Shown here piece by piece: positions 10,070 through 18,740 of a stretch of DNA of 64,000 bases. The position numbers and the translations under genes were made by a program. The stretch is from contig NZ_JAMZCY010000005.1 in the NCBI RefSeq assembly GCF_024519285.1, forward strand, positions 248,001 to 312,000, read 5' to 3'. Under the pieces are notes generated by a model. The model worked only from the letters and a program-made list of their open reading frames with translations, did not search any database and was not told the DNA's origin. Source of the DNA: Cohnella sp. WQ 127256. Lineage in GTDB: Bacteria > Bacillota > Bacilli > Paenibacillales > Paenibacillaceae. Within the stretch, counting starts at the first letter, position 1. Each line of letters opens with the position of its first letter.

Positions 10070-10647
10070 ACCACAATATCGTCGTGGAGCGCTTCGGGAT
10101 TCGATTAAGGCCAATTACGATGAATGACGCCGAATTCATCTACCAAATCAGAAGACACCCGGAGCTTTCTCAGTATATTGGGGAAATTGATTCTCAATTT
10201 CCGGTTCACCTGTCATGGCTAGAGGAGTACTTCCAGCGTGACGGTGATTATTACTTTTGTATCGAGGAGCTCTCTGGTAAACCGGTTGGGACAATTGCAA
10301 TTTATGATATTGAGAACAATGCTGGAAATTGGGGGAGATGGATTATTTCCCCCTCGGTTCCTGCCGCTCCTGCCAGTGTGTGGCTTATTTTTCATGTCGC
10401 ATTTGATCTATTGGGCTTGTCCAAGGTTTATTCCAATACGGTCATTGATAATGCTAGTGTTGTCTCTTTTCATGATAACTGTGGATTTGAACGTACCGGA
10501 GTGGAGCAAGCTGGTCTCAACATTAAGGGAGTAGCTTACGATCTGATCATTCATACAGCAACGAAGTTGAACTGGCCTGTTATCCAACAAAAACTGGAAA
10601 GGCCAGCTGAATTAGCCGCACGTCTGCTACAGGATGAAGGGCGATAA
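10066..10647 (+). CDS. GNAT-family N-acetyltransferase (RimJ/RimL-like)
   Basis: 193 residues. The fold is recognised from GIRLRPITMNDAEFIYQIRR at the start, a central GNWGRWIISP strand region and the helix-strand FHDNCGFERTGVE near the end, as in RimJ/RimL-type acyltransferases acting on amino-sugars or N-termini. It overlaps the ACP gene by four bases, so it could accept an acyl group from the ACP or from acetyl-CoA (inference). The gene end lies in a hairpin shared with the convergent kinase-like gene. Confidence 0.85.
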   Translation: MNHNIVVERFGIRLRPITMNDAEFIYQIRRHPELSQYIGEIDSQFPVHLSWLEEYFQRDGDYYFCIEELSGKPVGTIAIYDIENNAGNWGRWIISPSVPAAPASVWLIFHVAFDLLGLSKVYSNTVIDNASVVSFHDNCGFERTGVEQAGLNIKGVAYDLIIHTATKLNWPVIQQKLERPAELAARLLQDEGR

Positions 10648-10675
10648 CATGATGAATACTCTCATCAGTTATCGC
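10641..10675. terminator. Hairpin spanning both convergent stop codons
   Basis: GCGATAAC and GTTATCGC pair, then after one bulged A, TGATGA and TCATCA pair (14 bp in all, loop ATACTC). The hairpin contains the stop codon of the GNAT gene on + and of the kinase-like gene on -. There is no T tract, so it may act as a shared convergent-transcript end or stabiliser. Confidence 0.5.
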
Positions 10676-11162
10676 AATACTTGAAGCTGCCGTAATCTAT
10701 GACGACAATTCGATTGTTGTCGTCAGATATTGCTAAATTTTTGCTTCGGAGACTACGAGCTTCAATTCCTTCTTTCCTAAACCTTCTTCTCAACCTTGGA
10801 AGCTTCTTCTCGTACTCTTCCGTCAGTGAAACCATTCGCTGAATTTTTTTCATAATTATCCATCCATCACCATGATCAATGACTGGACAGAGATATTTTC
10901 GTAATCTGGTGGAACAACGATTATAAAGATTGAATTCGGTCTGATTGCTTGTTAGTCCCTGTCTGGAAATCGCTACTTTAACAACGTATCCATTCTCAAG
11001 GTCGTATACAATTCTGGTATTTCCATAACCCAGAATTTTATAATTTAAACGTAAAGCGTTTATAGCCTTACTTACATCATGATGCTTTTCCATTTTAGAT
11101 GTAGAGCGTTTCATTTGTGAAATCCAATGTTGGATGGATTCTAAATCACGTTCAGACAACAT
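10665..11162 (-). CDS. Small protein-kinase-like protein, probable pseudokinase
   Basis: 165 residues; the ATG at 11162 is chosen because AGGAGGTGAT lies eight bases before it (an earlier in-frame GTG at 11171 lies inside that site). A glycine-rich loop GYGNTRIVY (45-53), a VAIK-like lysine (K62), and a DFG-like DYG (156-158) show a reduced Ser/Thr-kinase fold. The catalytic-loop HRD reads ARS (135-137), so the catalytic Asp is Ser. It is shorter than a normal kinase. Spore-coat and sporulation kinase-like proteins of this size exist in Bacilli (YrzF type), but identity is not certain. It is the only minus-strand gene in the first 32 kb. Confidence 0.65.
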   Translation of the reverse strand: MLSERDLESIQHWISQMKRSTSKMEKHHDVSKAINALRLNYKILGYGNTRIVYDLENGYVVKVAISRQGLTSNQTEFNLYNRCSTRLRKYLCPVIDHGDGWIIMKKIQRMVSLTEEYEKKLPRLRRRFRKEGIEARSLRSKNLAISDDNNRIVVIDYGSFKYCDN

Positions 11163-11362
11163 GGCTATCACCTCCTCATACGATAAGACAGTATATGAAG
11201 AGGAACGGTGATCAGCCTCGGCGTTCTCACTGATAACGAAATGTGGAAATTACTAACGGCCGAGGTCATTATGACTTTCGGTTTTTTCACGTTCCGCCGC
11301 CATCCCAAGGACGGCGACAGCCGTTTCTGCTTGATCACAGAAATGATGTACAAGTATACCTT

Positions 11363-11390
11363 ACAAATAACAGAACAATTACATACTCTA
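11363..11390 (+). promoter_or_regulatory. Candidate sigma-K promoter for glycosyltransferase at 11423
   Basis: TAC at 11362-11364, a 17-base spacer and CATACTCTA at 11382-11390 fit the sigma-K pattern (mAC-N16/17-CATAnnnTA), with one -35 base off. It starts about 30 bases upstream of the gene. The 260 bases between 11163 and 11422 otherwise hold no convincing gene. Confidence 0.4.
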
Positions 11391-11422
11391 TATCGATCTT
11401 AATATAGAAGGAGGAAAAGGCT

Positions 11423-12649
11423 GTGAAAGTACTCATTACAACAATATTTGCCTACCCCCCAAAAGGCGGGTTGGGGAAGTATATCAAAGAATTGAAGTCG
11501 GGGCTGGAACAGGAAGGTCATACAGTACACATTCTAGCTAGAAATGGCGATGAATACCACATCATTCGAGGGAATCGCCAGTACCCATTAAAAATGAAAA
11601 AATTAGACAGAAGAAATGCTTCTTTCTTATCGTCAAGGTGGGGGATGGGCAATCAGGTACAACTTTATTTTAAGAAAATAAGGGACGAGTCCACGAAATT
11701 TTTACAAGCGGTTCAAGCAATCGATTTGAGCCAATATCAAATCATCCATGCACAGGATATTGTATCCGCTAGCGTGCTCCGAGTGTACAAGCCAAGTGTA
11801 ATTCCACTAGTTCTGACCGTGCACGGTTGTGTAACTGCTGAGTATTATTACTATGGGTATATTCGGCCCCACTCTCCTGAAATGAAAATTTTATCTTCCT
11901 TTGAATCAGGGGTTATTCAACAATGTGAACAGACGATCGTTCCTTCGAAATGGCTTTTGGGAGTGTATGAAAAGTGCGAAATCTCCACTCAAAACATGAA
12001 GATCATATCCAATGGAATCAATATTCCGAGATTTGATGCTCAAATGAATGCACAGACAGGGCTGAAAAGTCCATCAAACAAAACCATCATCATATGCACG
12101 GGACGTCTGGAGAAAGTCAAAGGACAGCATACTTTACTAGACGCATTGGCTCGGTTGAAAAAAATTCGAAAGGATTGGGTTTGCTGGATTGTTGGAAGAG
12201 GGGAAGCAAAAAGAGAGTTGCAGAAGAAATCCAAACGTCTTGGGATCGACGACTCTGTTAAATTTCTAGGAAGACGTTATGATGTTCCTGCTCTCTTGAA
12301 ACAAGCCCATATATTCGTCATCCCAAGTCTTGAGGAAAATTACCCTTACTCATTGGTAGAAGCTCAGATTGCTGGTAAAGCGATTGTTGCTTCTCAGACA
12401 GGTGGTATCACGGAAATGGTGAAACACGATGTGAACGGACTTCTGTTTCCAGCGGGCAACAGCAAGAAGCTATATGAAGAGGTAAAAAGACTGTTCAAAG
12501 ATCCGGACTTGCAAAAAAGGCTAGGGAATGAAGCGAAGGCTTGGGGAAGTCAACAGTTCTCGCTAGATACGATGACAAAGCAAGTGATAGATATCTATAA
12601 CAACGCTTTGGAGTCAAACACAAACACAGTGAATAAGGGTACGGATTGA
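11423..12649 (+). CDS. GT4-family glycosyltransferase
   Basis: 408 residues, GTG start with AAGGAGG eight bases upstream. The N-terminus PPKGGLGKYIKEL is the GT4 acceptor-side loop; TGRLEKVKGQHTLLDAL and PSLEENYPYSLVEAQIAGK (the E-x7-E nucleotide-sugar site) mark the C-terminal Rossmann domain. It is a retaining GT-B enzyme that would add a hexose or similar sugar from a nucleotide donor in the cytosol. The next gene begins one base after the stop, so they are co-translated. Confidence 0.9.
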   Translation: MKVLITTIFAYPPKGGLGKYIKELKSGLEQEGHTVHILARNGDEYHIIRGNRQYPLKMKKLDRRNASFLSSRWGMGNQVQLYFKKIRDESTKFLQAVQAIDLSQYQIIHAQDIVSASVLRVYKPSVIPLVLTVHGCVTAEYYYYGYIRPHSPEMKILSSFESGVIQQCEQTIVPSKWLLGVYEKCEISTQNMKIISNGINIPRFDAQMNAQTGLKSPSNKTIIICTGRLEKVKGQHTLLDALARLKKIRKDWVCWIVGRGEAKRELQKKSKRLGIDDSVKFLGRRYDVPALLKQAHIFVIPSLEENYPYSLVEAQIAGKAIVASQTGGITEMVKHDVNGLLFPAGNSKKLYEEVKRLFKDPDLQKRLGNEAKAWGSQQFSLDTMTKQVIDIYNNALESNTNTVNKGTD

Positions 12650-12650
12650 C

Positions 12651-13205
12651 ATGCTAGATATGGCGTTACCCATTATCAAATTGGACAAAGACAATATGCA
12701 ACGCTATATATCAGACTTACTAGAAGTGGAACAGCTCGTGTATCAAAAGAGAGGTCATCGCTATTCCACTGAAGTATGGGGGGAAAGTCAGTTTCTAGTC
12801 GATTTGCCGGGGAAATTCGATTTAAGCTTCGGAGTTGTTAAAGGAGATAAGCTTATTGCTTTTCTGATCTGTTCTGAATCTATACCGGGTGTGAGCCACG
12901 TGCATAGAGTTGCTTTACATCCGAAACATTCCGGTGATGATATAGGTACAAAGCTCATGCTTAGGGCTTTTCTGGAATGGAAGAACATGCCTCAGTATCA
13001 CATGATAACAGCTATTATTCGCGCGGATCATAGACTATCGTTGCCCTTAGCGAAACGAATAGGCGCTCAAATAGCTGACAAGCCATTCATGACCCAGGCA
13101 TTCCAAGAGATGGGGAGGACGGGTGTCCAAATTTACGATAACTGTTTTGTGGACGAGTATGGTATTCGTTATGTGTTAATTTATATTGTTAAGGAAACGG
13201 AATAA
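12651..13205 (+). CDS. GNAT-like acetyltransferase
   Basis: 184 residues. VSHVHRVALHPKHSGDDIGTK is the GNAT strand 4-motif A region with the acetyl-CoA-binding loop in variant form, and the C-terminus ends in a typical beta strand. It sits between a GT4 and a WbqC-family gene, so acylation of a sugar is likely. An alternative ATG lies nine bases later. CgeE of Bacillus is also an acetyltransferase next to spore glycosyltransferases, but orthology is not claimed. Confidence 0.75.
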   Translation: MLDMALPIIKLDKDNMQRYISDLLEVEQLVYQKRGHRYSTEVWGESQFLVDLPGKFDLSFGVVKGDKLIAFLICSESIPGVSHVHRVALHPKHSGDDIGTKLMLRAFLEWKNMPQYHMITAIIRADHRLSLPLAKRIGAQIADKPFMTQAFQEMGRTGVQIYDNCFVDEYGIRYVLIYIVKETE

Positions 13206-13206
13206 A

Positions 13207-13929
13207 ATGTTTAAGAAATTATGTATCTATCAACCGAATGTGTTCCCACCTCTTCATTACTTTAACCGCATTATGAACAGTGATGTATGGGTTATGCTTG
13301 ATGACGTTCAACTCAATAAGAAAGTGGGACAAACTCGCTTTTCTTTGAAAGTTAATGGGCAAGAGCACAAGATTGCCATACCGATATTGGGTGGAAACCG
13401 GGTGAAGATCAATGAAGCTGTCATTCCGTATCATCACTGGATTGATAAGCTCCATAAGACGCTCGATTATGCTTACGGAAATTGTCCATTCTTCGAAACA
13501 GCCCGATCCTCCGCCATCGATTATGTTGAGCATCATCAACGTCTAAACACAAATTTCAAGCTGTTTTGCGAACATTTCACGATAGATATGTTACGAAAGT
13601 TAGGATGGCAAGGTGAAGTGGTTAGCTCTAAGGGTTTAGCTGAAGATCTGAAGGCTTCTGAACGGATGGCAGAGATCGCGTATCAATTGGAAGGAACCCA
13701 TTATGTGTGTGGAAATGAAGGGTTCCAGCAATATGTAGACCTAACGCATTTCCAAAATAGAAAGCTTGCTATTATCGTTCAATTATGGAAATGTCCTGAG
13801 TATCCGCAGAGCAAAGGTAGTTTCCTGCACAATTTGTCTATATTAGACCTGATTGCGAATGTAGGACTGGACAGAGCTAGAGAAATACTTGTTTCCGGGG
13901 ATACGATGGGATGGAAAGTGTACGAATGA
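13207..13929 (+). CDS. WbqC-family protein
   Basis: 240 residues. The ATG at 13207 is preferred over an upstream in-frame TTG at 13186, because it gives the family's usual start CIYQPNVFPPLHYFNRI and lies two bases after the previous stop with AAGGAAACGG upstream. WbqC-family proteins occur in O-antigen and polysaccharide loci and are linked to amide decoration of amino-sugars; the mechanism is poorly known. LGGNRVKINEA and SKGSFLHNLSILDLI are characteristic segments. A long hairpin follows. Confidence 0.8.
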   Translation: MFKKLCIYQPNVFPPLHYFNRIMNSDVWVMLDDVQLNKKVGQTRFSLKVNGQEHKIAIPILGGNRVKINEAVIPYHHWIDKLHKTLDYAYGNCPFFETARSSAIDYVEHHQRLNTNFKLFCEHFTIDMLRKLGWQGEVVSSKGLAEDLKASERMAEIAYQLEGTHYVCGNEGFQQYVDLTHFQNRKLAIIVQLWKCPEYPQSKGSFLHNLSILDLIANVGLDRAREILVSGDTMGWKVYE

Positions 13930-13948
13930 ATGCAGAGAGCATCTCTGT

Positions 13949-13990
13949 ACTCGAAGACCTCCTGATAGAAGACTCAGGAGGTCTTCGAGT
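13949..13990. terminator. 17-bp perfect hairpin
   Basis: ACTCGAAGACCTCCTGA pairs perfectly with TCAGGAGGTCTTCGAGT around an eight-base loop. There is no T run on either side, so it is either an unusual terminator or an mRNA-stabilising element dividing the WbqC gene from the deacetylase. A CATAnnnTA element (14048-14056) follows, but its nearest AC is 19 bases upstream, too far for a good sigma-K promoter. Confidence 0.5.
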
Positions 13991-14096
13991 ATCATTGAGC
14001 CTAATCATAACGTTAACCGTAAGTCCACGCATCAATAATGAGTGATTCATATTGTAGATAAAGTACTGGAAAAATCGATTGGAAGTAGGTGAAATA

Positions 14097-14780
14097 ATGC
14101 TTGAATCGGGAAAAGAAAGAGTCCTGGTTTTTGTACCGCACGCTGATGATGAAGTATTAGGATGTGGCGGATTAATTGAAAAAGCATGCCGGTTTAATAA
14201 CACAGTCAAGGTCGTACTCGCATCGGTGGGCAATTCGTTTTTCTGGCATAGGGAGCAACCCGTAACCGCAAATTCGCGTAAGCAGGAATTTTTCGATGCG
14301 TTAAGTTACCTTGGATGTACAGACCAGGAAATCATGTATGACGATAAAGAGAATATGTTGGATACGATTCCTCGGAAGGATATCGTAACGAAAATAGATA
14401 TCATTTTGGAAGCATTTAAACCCACAATGGTGTTCATTCCATACCCTAGCTTTAATCATGATCATCAGACCTTATTCGAAGCTTGTATAGCAGGGTTGAG
14501 GCCAGTTCCAAATCGATACTATTCATTAATCGCAATGTATGAATACCCTCTTATTGTATGGCAGTATCCAAGTATGAAAGACGTAGGTGAAATGTATCTG
14601 GATATTAGTGAAACGATAGATAAGAAAATTGAAGCTTTACGATTGCATACATCGCAGTTGCGAGAAGCTCAGCATTTGATTTCACCGGAATCAGTAAGAA
14701 AATGGGCGGAAAAACGGGGAATGGAAGTCGGTTTAGAATATGCGGAGAAATATCATCTGCTCAGGGCGATGTTAGCATAG
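14097..14780 (+). CDS. PIG-L/LmbE-family deacetylase
   Basis: 227 residues from the ATG at 14097, which has AGGTG five bases upstream; an in-frame TTG at 14079 is less likely. VFVPHADDEVLGCGG contains the zinc-binding AHPDDE-type motif (H-A-D-D-E) and NHDHQTLFEA the third ligand histidine. The family removes N-acetyl groups from GlcNAc-containing substrates. In this locus it probably exposes an amine on a sugar for later acylation or ligation. A GT2-like gene follows after 15 bases. Confidence 0.88.
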   Translation: MLESGKERVLVFVPHADDEVLGCGGLIEKACRFNNTVKVVLASVGNSFFWHREQPVTANSRKQEFFDALSYLGCTDQEIMYDDKENMLDTIPRKDIVTKIDIILEAFKPTMVFIPYPSFNHDHQTLFEACIAGLRPVPNRYYSLIAMYEYPLIVWQYPSMKDVGEMYLDISETIDKKIEALRLHTSQLREAQHLISPESVRKWAEKRGMEVGLEYAEKYHLLRAMLA

Positions 14781-14795
14781 AAGAGGAGGATTGCC

Positions 14796-15491
14796 TTGGT
14801 TTCAATCATTTGCTGCACGATGAGATCTTCCTTTATGGATAACATTTTTCAGAATTACGATCAGCAGAGGGGTAGAAACAAAGAAATGATTATCGTCCTT
14901 AATCGGGATGATATGGATATTGAAAAATGGAAAGCTAGGGCAAAGGAATATAGAGACGTAACGGTTTATCAAGTTTCCGAGAAATATAAACTGGGTAAAT
15001 GCTTAAACTTCGGAATTAAGAAAGCGAAATATGACATTATCGCTAAATTTGACGATGATGATTATTACGCCCCTTATTACCTAAGAGAATCACTTCATGC
15101 TCTGAAAAATAAAAAGGCTTCTATTGTTGGGAAACATACTTCATACCTTTATTTTGAGAAACACAAAGCCCTTATGCTATATAGGGAGGGCGTCGAGAAC
15201 CAGTATTGTAGAAAGGTCAAAGGAGGAACCTTAGTTTTTAAGAGGTCAGTATGGAAAAGAATCAGATTTAATGAGGAAGTGGCAAGCGGAAGTGATGTGA
15301 ATTTCCTGAGGGAATGTAAGAACAGAGGCTACAGAGTGTTTTCAGTTTCAAAGTTTAATTATGTGTGCGTCAGAAGAGAGGATACTAGCACACATACGCA
15401 AAAAATAGAAACAAAAGAATACATGGATAAATGTAAATGGATCACTCATACAAAAAATTACATTCCGATCATTAAGAAAACAATAAGATAA
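14796..15491 (+). CDS. GT2-type glycosyltransferase, CgeD-like
   Basis: 231 residues, TTG start behind GAGGAGG. It begins directly with the GT-A strand VSIICCTMR; KFDDDDYYAPYYL supplies the DxD metal site and GSDVNFLREC the late acidic motif. The domain is short and soluble, resembling the N-terminal catalytic part of CgeD, a late spore-surface glycosyltransferase of Bacillus. The sugar transferred is unknown. The 3' end is rich in Lys and Thr. Confidence 0.8.
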   Translation: MVSIICCTMRSSFMDNIFQNYDQQRGRNKEMIIVLNRDDMDIEKWKARAKEYRDVTVYQVSEKYKLGKCLNFGIKKAKYDIIAKFDDDDYYAPYYLRESLHALKNKKASIVGKHTSYLYFEKHKALMLYREGVENQYCRKVKGGTLVFKRSVWKRIRFNEEVASGSDVNFLRECKNRGYRVFSVSKFNYVCVRREDTSTHTQKIETKEYMDKCKWITHTKNYIPIIKKTIR

Positions 15492-15512
15492 TTTGCACTT
15501 TGACAGGGAGTT

Positions 15513-16859
15513 TTGAATGGTTCATTGAAAAAAGGAATGGTGAGAAAATTGAAGATTGCCGTGATAGGCATCGGATACGTAGGAATTACTACGGCAGTCT
15601 CTTTAGGAGAGCTTGGTCATCAGGTTGTTGGTGCTGATATGGATGATACCAAGATAAAGCAATTAAAAAGTGGAATATTGCCCATCTATGAGCCTCATGT
15701 GGAGACCGTTATCCGCAAATTGTTAAGAGAGGAATCCCTTCATTTTACAACGAGTATTAAGGAAGCTGTTGAAAGAGCAGAGATCGTATTTATTACTGTC
15801 GGAACTCCACCGCTTGCTGATGGCCGCCCAAATATGAAACATATCGGAGATGTCGCTACAGAAATTGGCAGACATATTAGGGAGTATAGCATTATCGTCA
15901 ACAAAAGCACTGTTCCTGTGGGGACTACGGATGATGTGCAGTCTATTATTGCAGATCAATTAAAGCTTAGGGAAGTAAACGTACCTTTTGATGTTGTATC
16001 CAATCCTGAGTTTTTGCAGGAAGGGAGAGCACTTCAAAATGCCCGGAAACCAGATCGAATAATAATAGGATGCTCGTCCCCTGCAGCAGCGGAAATCATG
16101 CTTCAACTGTATGAAAAAGTCGATGCCCCCAAACAGATAACTAGTCCCCGAAATGCGGAAATGATTAAGTATGCCTCTAATGCCTTTCTGGCCACAAAAA
16201 TCACACTCATGAATGAAATAGCAAGATTATGCGATCGATTAGCGGTAGATGTTTCAGAAGTAGCTAAAGGGTTGGGAATGGACAAAAGAATTGGCCCTCA
16301 TTTCTTACAAGCCGGTATTGGTTATGGGGGATCTTGTTTCCCGAAAGATATTTCCGCGCTTGTCATGATGGGGCGCGAGGCTCAAATTGAAATGTCCATT
16401 TTAGAAGGCGTACAAGAGGTAAATCAACTGCAGACGGATTGGTTTCTTGATAAAGTAAAACAACAAATGGGTGATCTTTATGGAAAACGCATTACCTTGT
16501 TCGGTTTTGCTTTTAAGCCGGATACGGATGATATAAGGGAGGCTCCTTCCTTAAAAATAATCGTTGGATTGCTCAATGAAGGCGCCATTATTAGTGGATT
16601 TGATCCGGCTGTGAATAAAAAAATTACGGAAATGTTCCCAAGTGTAACTGTTATTGAAGATGCCTATCAAGCGGCAAAGGAAGCAGATGCAGTCGTAATT
16701 TGTACGGAATGGGATGAAATTATAAATCTGGATTGGCGTAAAATTAAAGGTTTAATGAAAGGGAATTTCATATTTGACGGTCGTAATGTCCTAGACTGGA
16801 GGATGCTCCAACAGGAAGGATTACGGTATTGGGGTGTAGGAAGAAACATGAACACTTGA
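15513..16859 (+). CDS. ugd: UDP-glucose 6-dehydrogenase
   Basis: 448 residues from TTG 15513; ATG 15537 is an alternative start and the ribosome site is poor for either. It has the NAD-binding GIGYVG, the central domain and the catalytic-cysteine motif GGSCFPKD (C275), with GFAFKPDTDDIREAPS in the C-terminal UDP-binding domain. The enzyme oxidises UDP-glucose twice to UDP-glucuronate. A UDP-glucuronate epimerase-like gene lies two genes downstream, so together they supply UDP-GlcA and probably UDP-GalA to the locus. Confidence 0.92.
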   Translation: MNGSLKKGMVRKLKIAVIGIGYVGITTAVSLGELGHQVVGADMDDTKIKQLKSGILPIYEPHVETVIRKLLREESLHFTTSIKEAVERAEIVFITVGTPPLADGRPNMKHIGDVATEIGRHIREYSIIVNKSTVPVGTTDDVQSIIADQLKLREVNVPFDVVSNPEFLQEGRALQNARKPDRIIIGCSSPAAAEIMLQLYEKVDAPKQITSPRNAEMIKYASNAFLATKITLMNEIARLCDRLAVDVSEVAKGLGMDKRIGPHFLQAGIGYGGSCFPKDISALVMMGREAQIEMSILEGVQEVNQLQTDWFLDKVKQQMGDLYGKRITLFGFAFKPDTDDIREAPSLKIIVGLLNEGAIISGFDPAVNKKITEMFPSVTVIEDAYQAAKEADAVVICTEWDEIINLDWRKIKGLMKGNFIFDGRNVLDWRMLQQEGLRYWGVGRNMNT

Positions 16860-16914
16860 AAAATGAACTGCATAGTATGACAAGTGTAGCTTATCCAAGG
16901 AGGGGGGCAACGTA

Positions 16915-17673
16915 ATGGATTCTAAGGTATTAAGCAGCGGACGATTAATGGATAAAATTATTACGTCACTAGATAAAAAAAAGCCACTATCCGTTATATC
17001 CGTTGGAGCCACTCATAGCTATGTTTTAGCACAATATAGAATTCTTACTGAAGAGCAATTTATGAATCATAATGAGGCAATACGAACCAACAGCGGAACC
17101 GTAGTAAGAGGCTTTACGTTCCCCAATATTCAGCTGCGCGACGAAATGGTCGATGCGATAAAAAAGTCAGATATTGTAGGCTTTAATTTGGCCCTCCGAG
17201 ATAAAATAAAATCTGGAAAGATGACCTTGATCGTCTTCAAAGAATATGGTATTTGTCCTCCTTATACATTCGATTCTTTGATCAGAAGAGTGATCATGTT
17301 CTCGCAAGAGCGTAAATTTAAGACCATGTTGCAAAATCGAAGAATCGTCTTGATCGGAAAAAATGCGAAAGAAGCACGCGATGCTTTGCGGGAAAAATGG
17401 GGACGGAAGCTTGGATTTGATATCGTGGAAAGTTTAGTGATGACTTCCTATGAGCAAATGAGTGAAATCAAAAAAAAGCTGGATACAACGCATTACGATC
17501 TATGCTTGCTTTCCGCCGGAGTAAATTCGGTCATTCTAGCTCCATATATTGCAACCGAGCACGGTAAAGTGGCTTTTGATATCGGGCAAGGAATGACTTC
17601 GCTCATTACCGGAGAAGTGGTCGTTACTGGAATGGTGGAGTATGTAGGATTAAAAAATTTACTTAAACTATGA
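16915..17673 (+). CDS. GT-D-like glycosyltransferase paralogue 1, DxE motif lost
   Basis: 252 residues, ATG behind AAGGAGGGGGG. The protein aligns throughout with the GT-D-type enzyme at 26133 ([52 protein letters not shown]). Where that enzyme has the DGE metal motif after G, this one has ATH (32-34). The GT-D fold was defined on a streptococcal glycosyltransferase (DUF1792). Loss of DxE suggests either a non-catalytic partner or different metal use. The stop overlaps the next start (ATGA). Confidence 0.75.
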   Translation: MDSKVLSSGRLMDKIITSLDKKKPLSVISVGATHSYVLAQYRILTEEQFMNHNEAIRTNSGTVVRGFTFPNIQLRDEMVDAIKKSDIVGFNLALRDKIKSGKMTLIVFKEYGICPPYTFDSLIRRVIMFSQERKFKTMLQNRRIVLIGKNAKEARDALREKWGRKLGFDIVESLVMTSYEQMSEIKKKLDTTHYDLCLLSAGVNSVILAPYIATEHGKVAFDIGQGMTSLITGEVVVTGMVEYVGLKNLLKL

Positions 17674-18653
17674 GGGTGATTTCTCTGAGTATTCTCCTTA
17701 CAGGCTGTGCTGGATTTATAGGCTCACATGTAACTAGAAGACTGCTAGATCAAGGTCAGTTTGTCGTCGGCTTAGACAATTTGAACGATTACTATGATGT
17801 CTCTCTAAAGGAGAGTCGATTGAAATTACTTGATCATCCTCATTTTCAATTCGTGAAGGGGGATTTAGAAGACCGAAAGTGTATAGATCATATTTTCGAA
17901 CAATGGCAGCCGACGGTTGTTATTCATCTGGCTGCGCAAGCAGGCGTTCGTTACAGTATAGAAAATCCTCATGCTTACATCGATTCGAATATTGTTGGCT
18001 TTACGCACATTTTGGAAGCGTGTCGCCACAATCAAATTAAACATTTGATTTATGCCTCTTCAAGCTCAGTTTATGGAATGAATAAAAAATTACCCTATTC
18101 GACGAGTGATACCGTTGATCATCCTATTAGTCTGTATGCTGCAACGAAGAAAGCGAATGAGCTAATGGCTCATACTTATAGCCACTTATTTGGTTTGCCT
18201 ACTACGGGGCTTAGATTTTTCACCGTATATGGTCCTTGGGGAAGGCCGGATATGGCTTTATTCTTGTTTACGAAAGCGATAATTGAGGGAACGCCTATTC
18301 GAATTTACAATGACGGCAGGATGAAGCGGGACTTTACGTATATCGATGACATTGTCGAGGGAATCATCAGGTTGATCCCGCTCAAACCTAACCGGAACTC
18401 GACACCTTATAAAATATATAACATCGGCAACCATTCCCCTGTAGATTTGATGACATTCGTAGAAACGATCGAGAAGAAGATCGGAAAGGCTGGGAATAAA
18501 CAGTTCTGGCCTCTTCAACCCGGTGATGTTCCGGAAACTTACGCGGATGTGAGGGATCTGATGAACGATACGGGATTTAAACCGGATACGCCGATCGATA
18601 CAGGAATAGGCAAGTTTATTGAATGGTATAAAGATTACTACGATATATCATGA
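17670..18653 (+). CDS. UDP-glucuronate 4-epimerase-like SDR
   Basis: 327 residues. GCAGFIGSH is the NAD-binding glycine motif, ASSSSVYG and YAATKKANE (catalytic Y-x3-K) mark an extended short-chain dehydrogenase. [17 protein letters not shown] and [15 protein letters not shown] are typical of UDP-glucuronate 4-epimerases (CapI/Gla type), which make UDP-galacturonate. It overlaps the GT-D gene by four bases. With ugd upstream, a uronic acid precursor pathway is complete in this locus. Confidence 0.9.
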   Translation: MRVISLSILLTGCAGFIGSHVTRRLLDQGQFVVGLDNLNDYYDVSLKESRLKLLDHPHFQFVKGDLEDRKCIDHIFEQWQPTVVIHLAAQAGVRYSIENPHAYIDSNIVGFTHILEACRHNQIKHLIYASSSSVYGMNKKLPYSTSDTVDHPISLYAATKKANELMAHTYSHLFGLPTTGLRFFTVYGPWGRPDMALFLFTKAIIEGTPIRIYNDGRMKRDFTYIDDIVEGIIRLIPLKPNRNSTPYKIYNIGNHSPVDLMTFVETIEKKIGKAGNKQFWPLQPGDVPETYADVRDLMNDTGFKPDTPIDTGIGKFIEWYKDYYDIS

Positions 18654-18740
18654 TAGAACTCGAACTGAAGGTAGGGTTGTATCCAGTCGAACCAATGGAT
18701 ATGAGCATAAAATAAATGGTGAAGACAGAAGGTGGATTTA

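Noticed and set aside
11168-11402. Two short overlapping reading frames on opposite strands (61 and 64 codons)
   Set aside because: Neither has a recognisable domain or convincing ribosome site; the region contains the divergent control sequences of the kinase-like and GT4 genes.
14048-14056. CATATTGTA as sigma-K promoter of the deacetylase gene
   Set aside because: The nearest AC is 19 bases upstream instead of 16-17.
18706-18714. CATAAAATA as sigma-K promoter of the gene at 18741
   Set aside because: No AC at 16-17 bases upstream; only AT-rich sequence.
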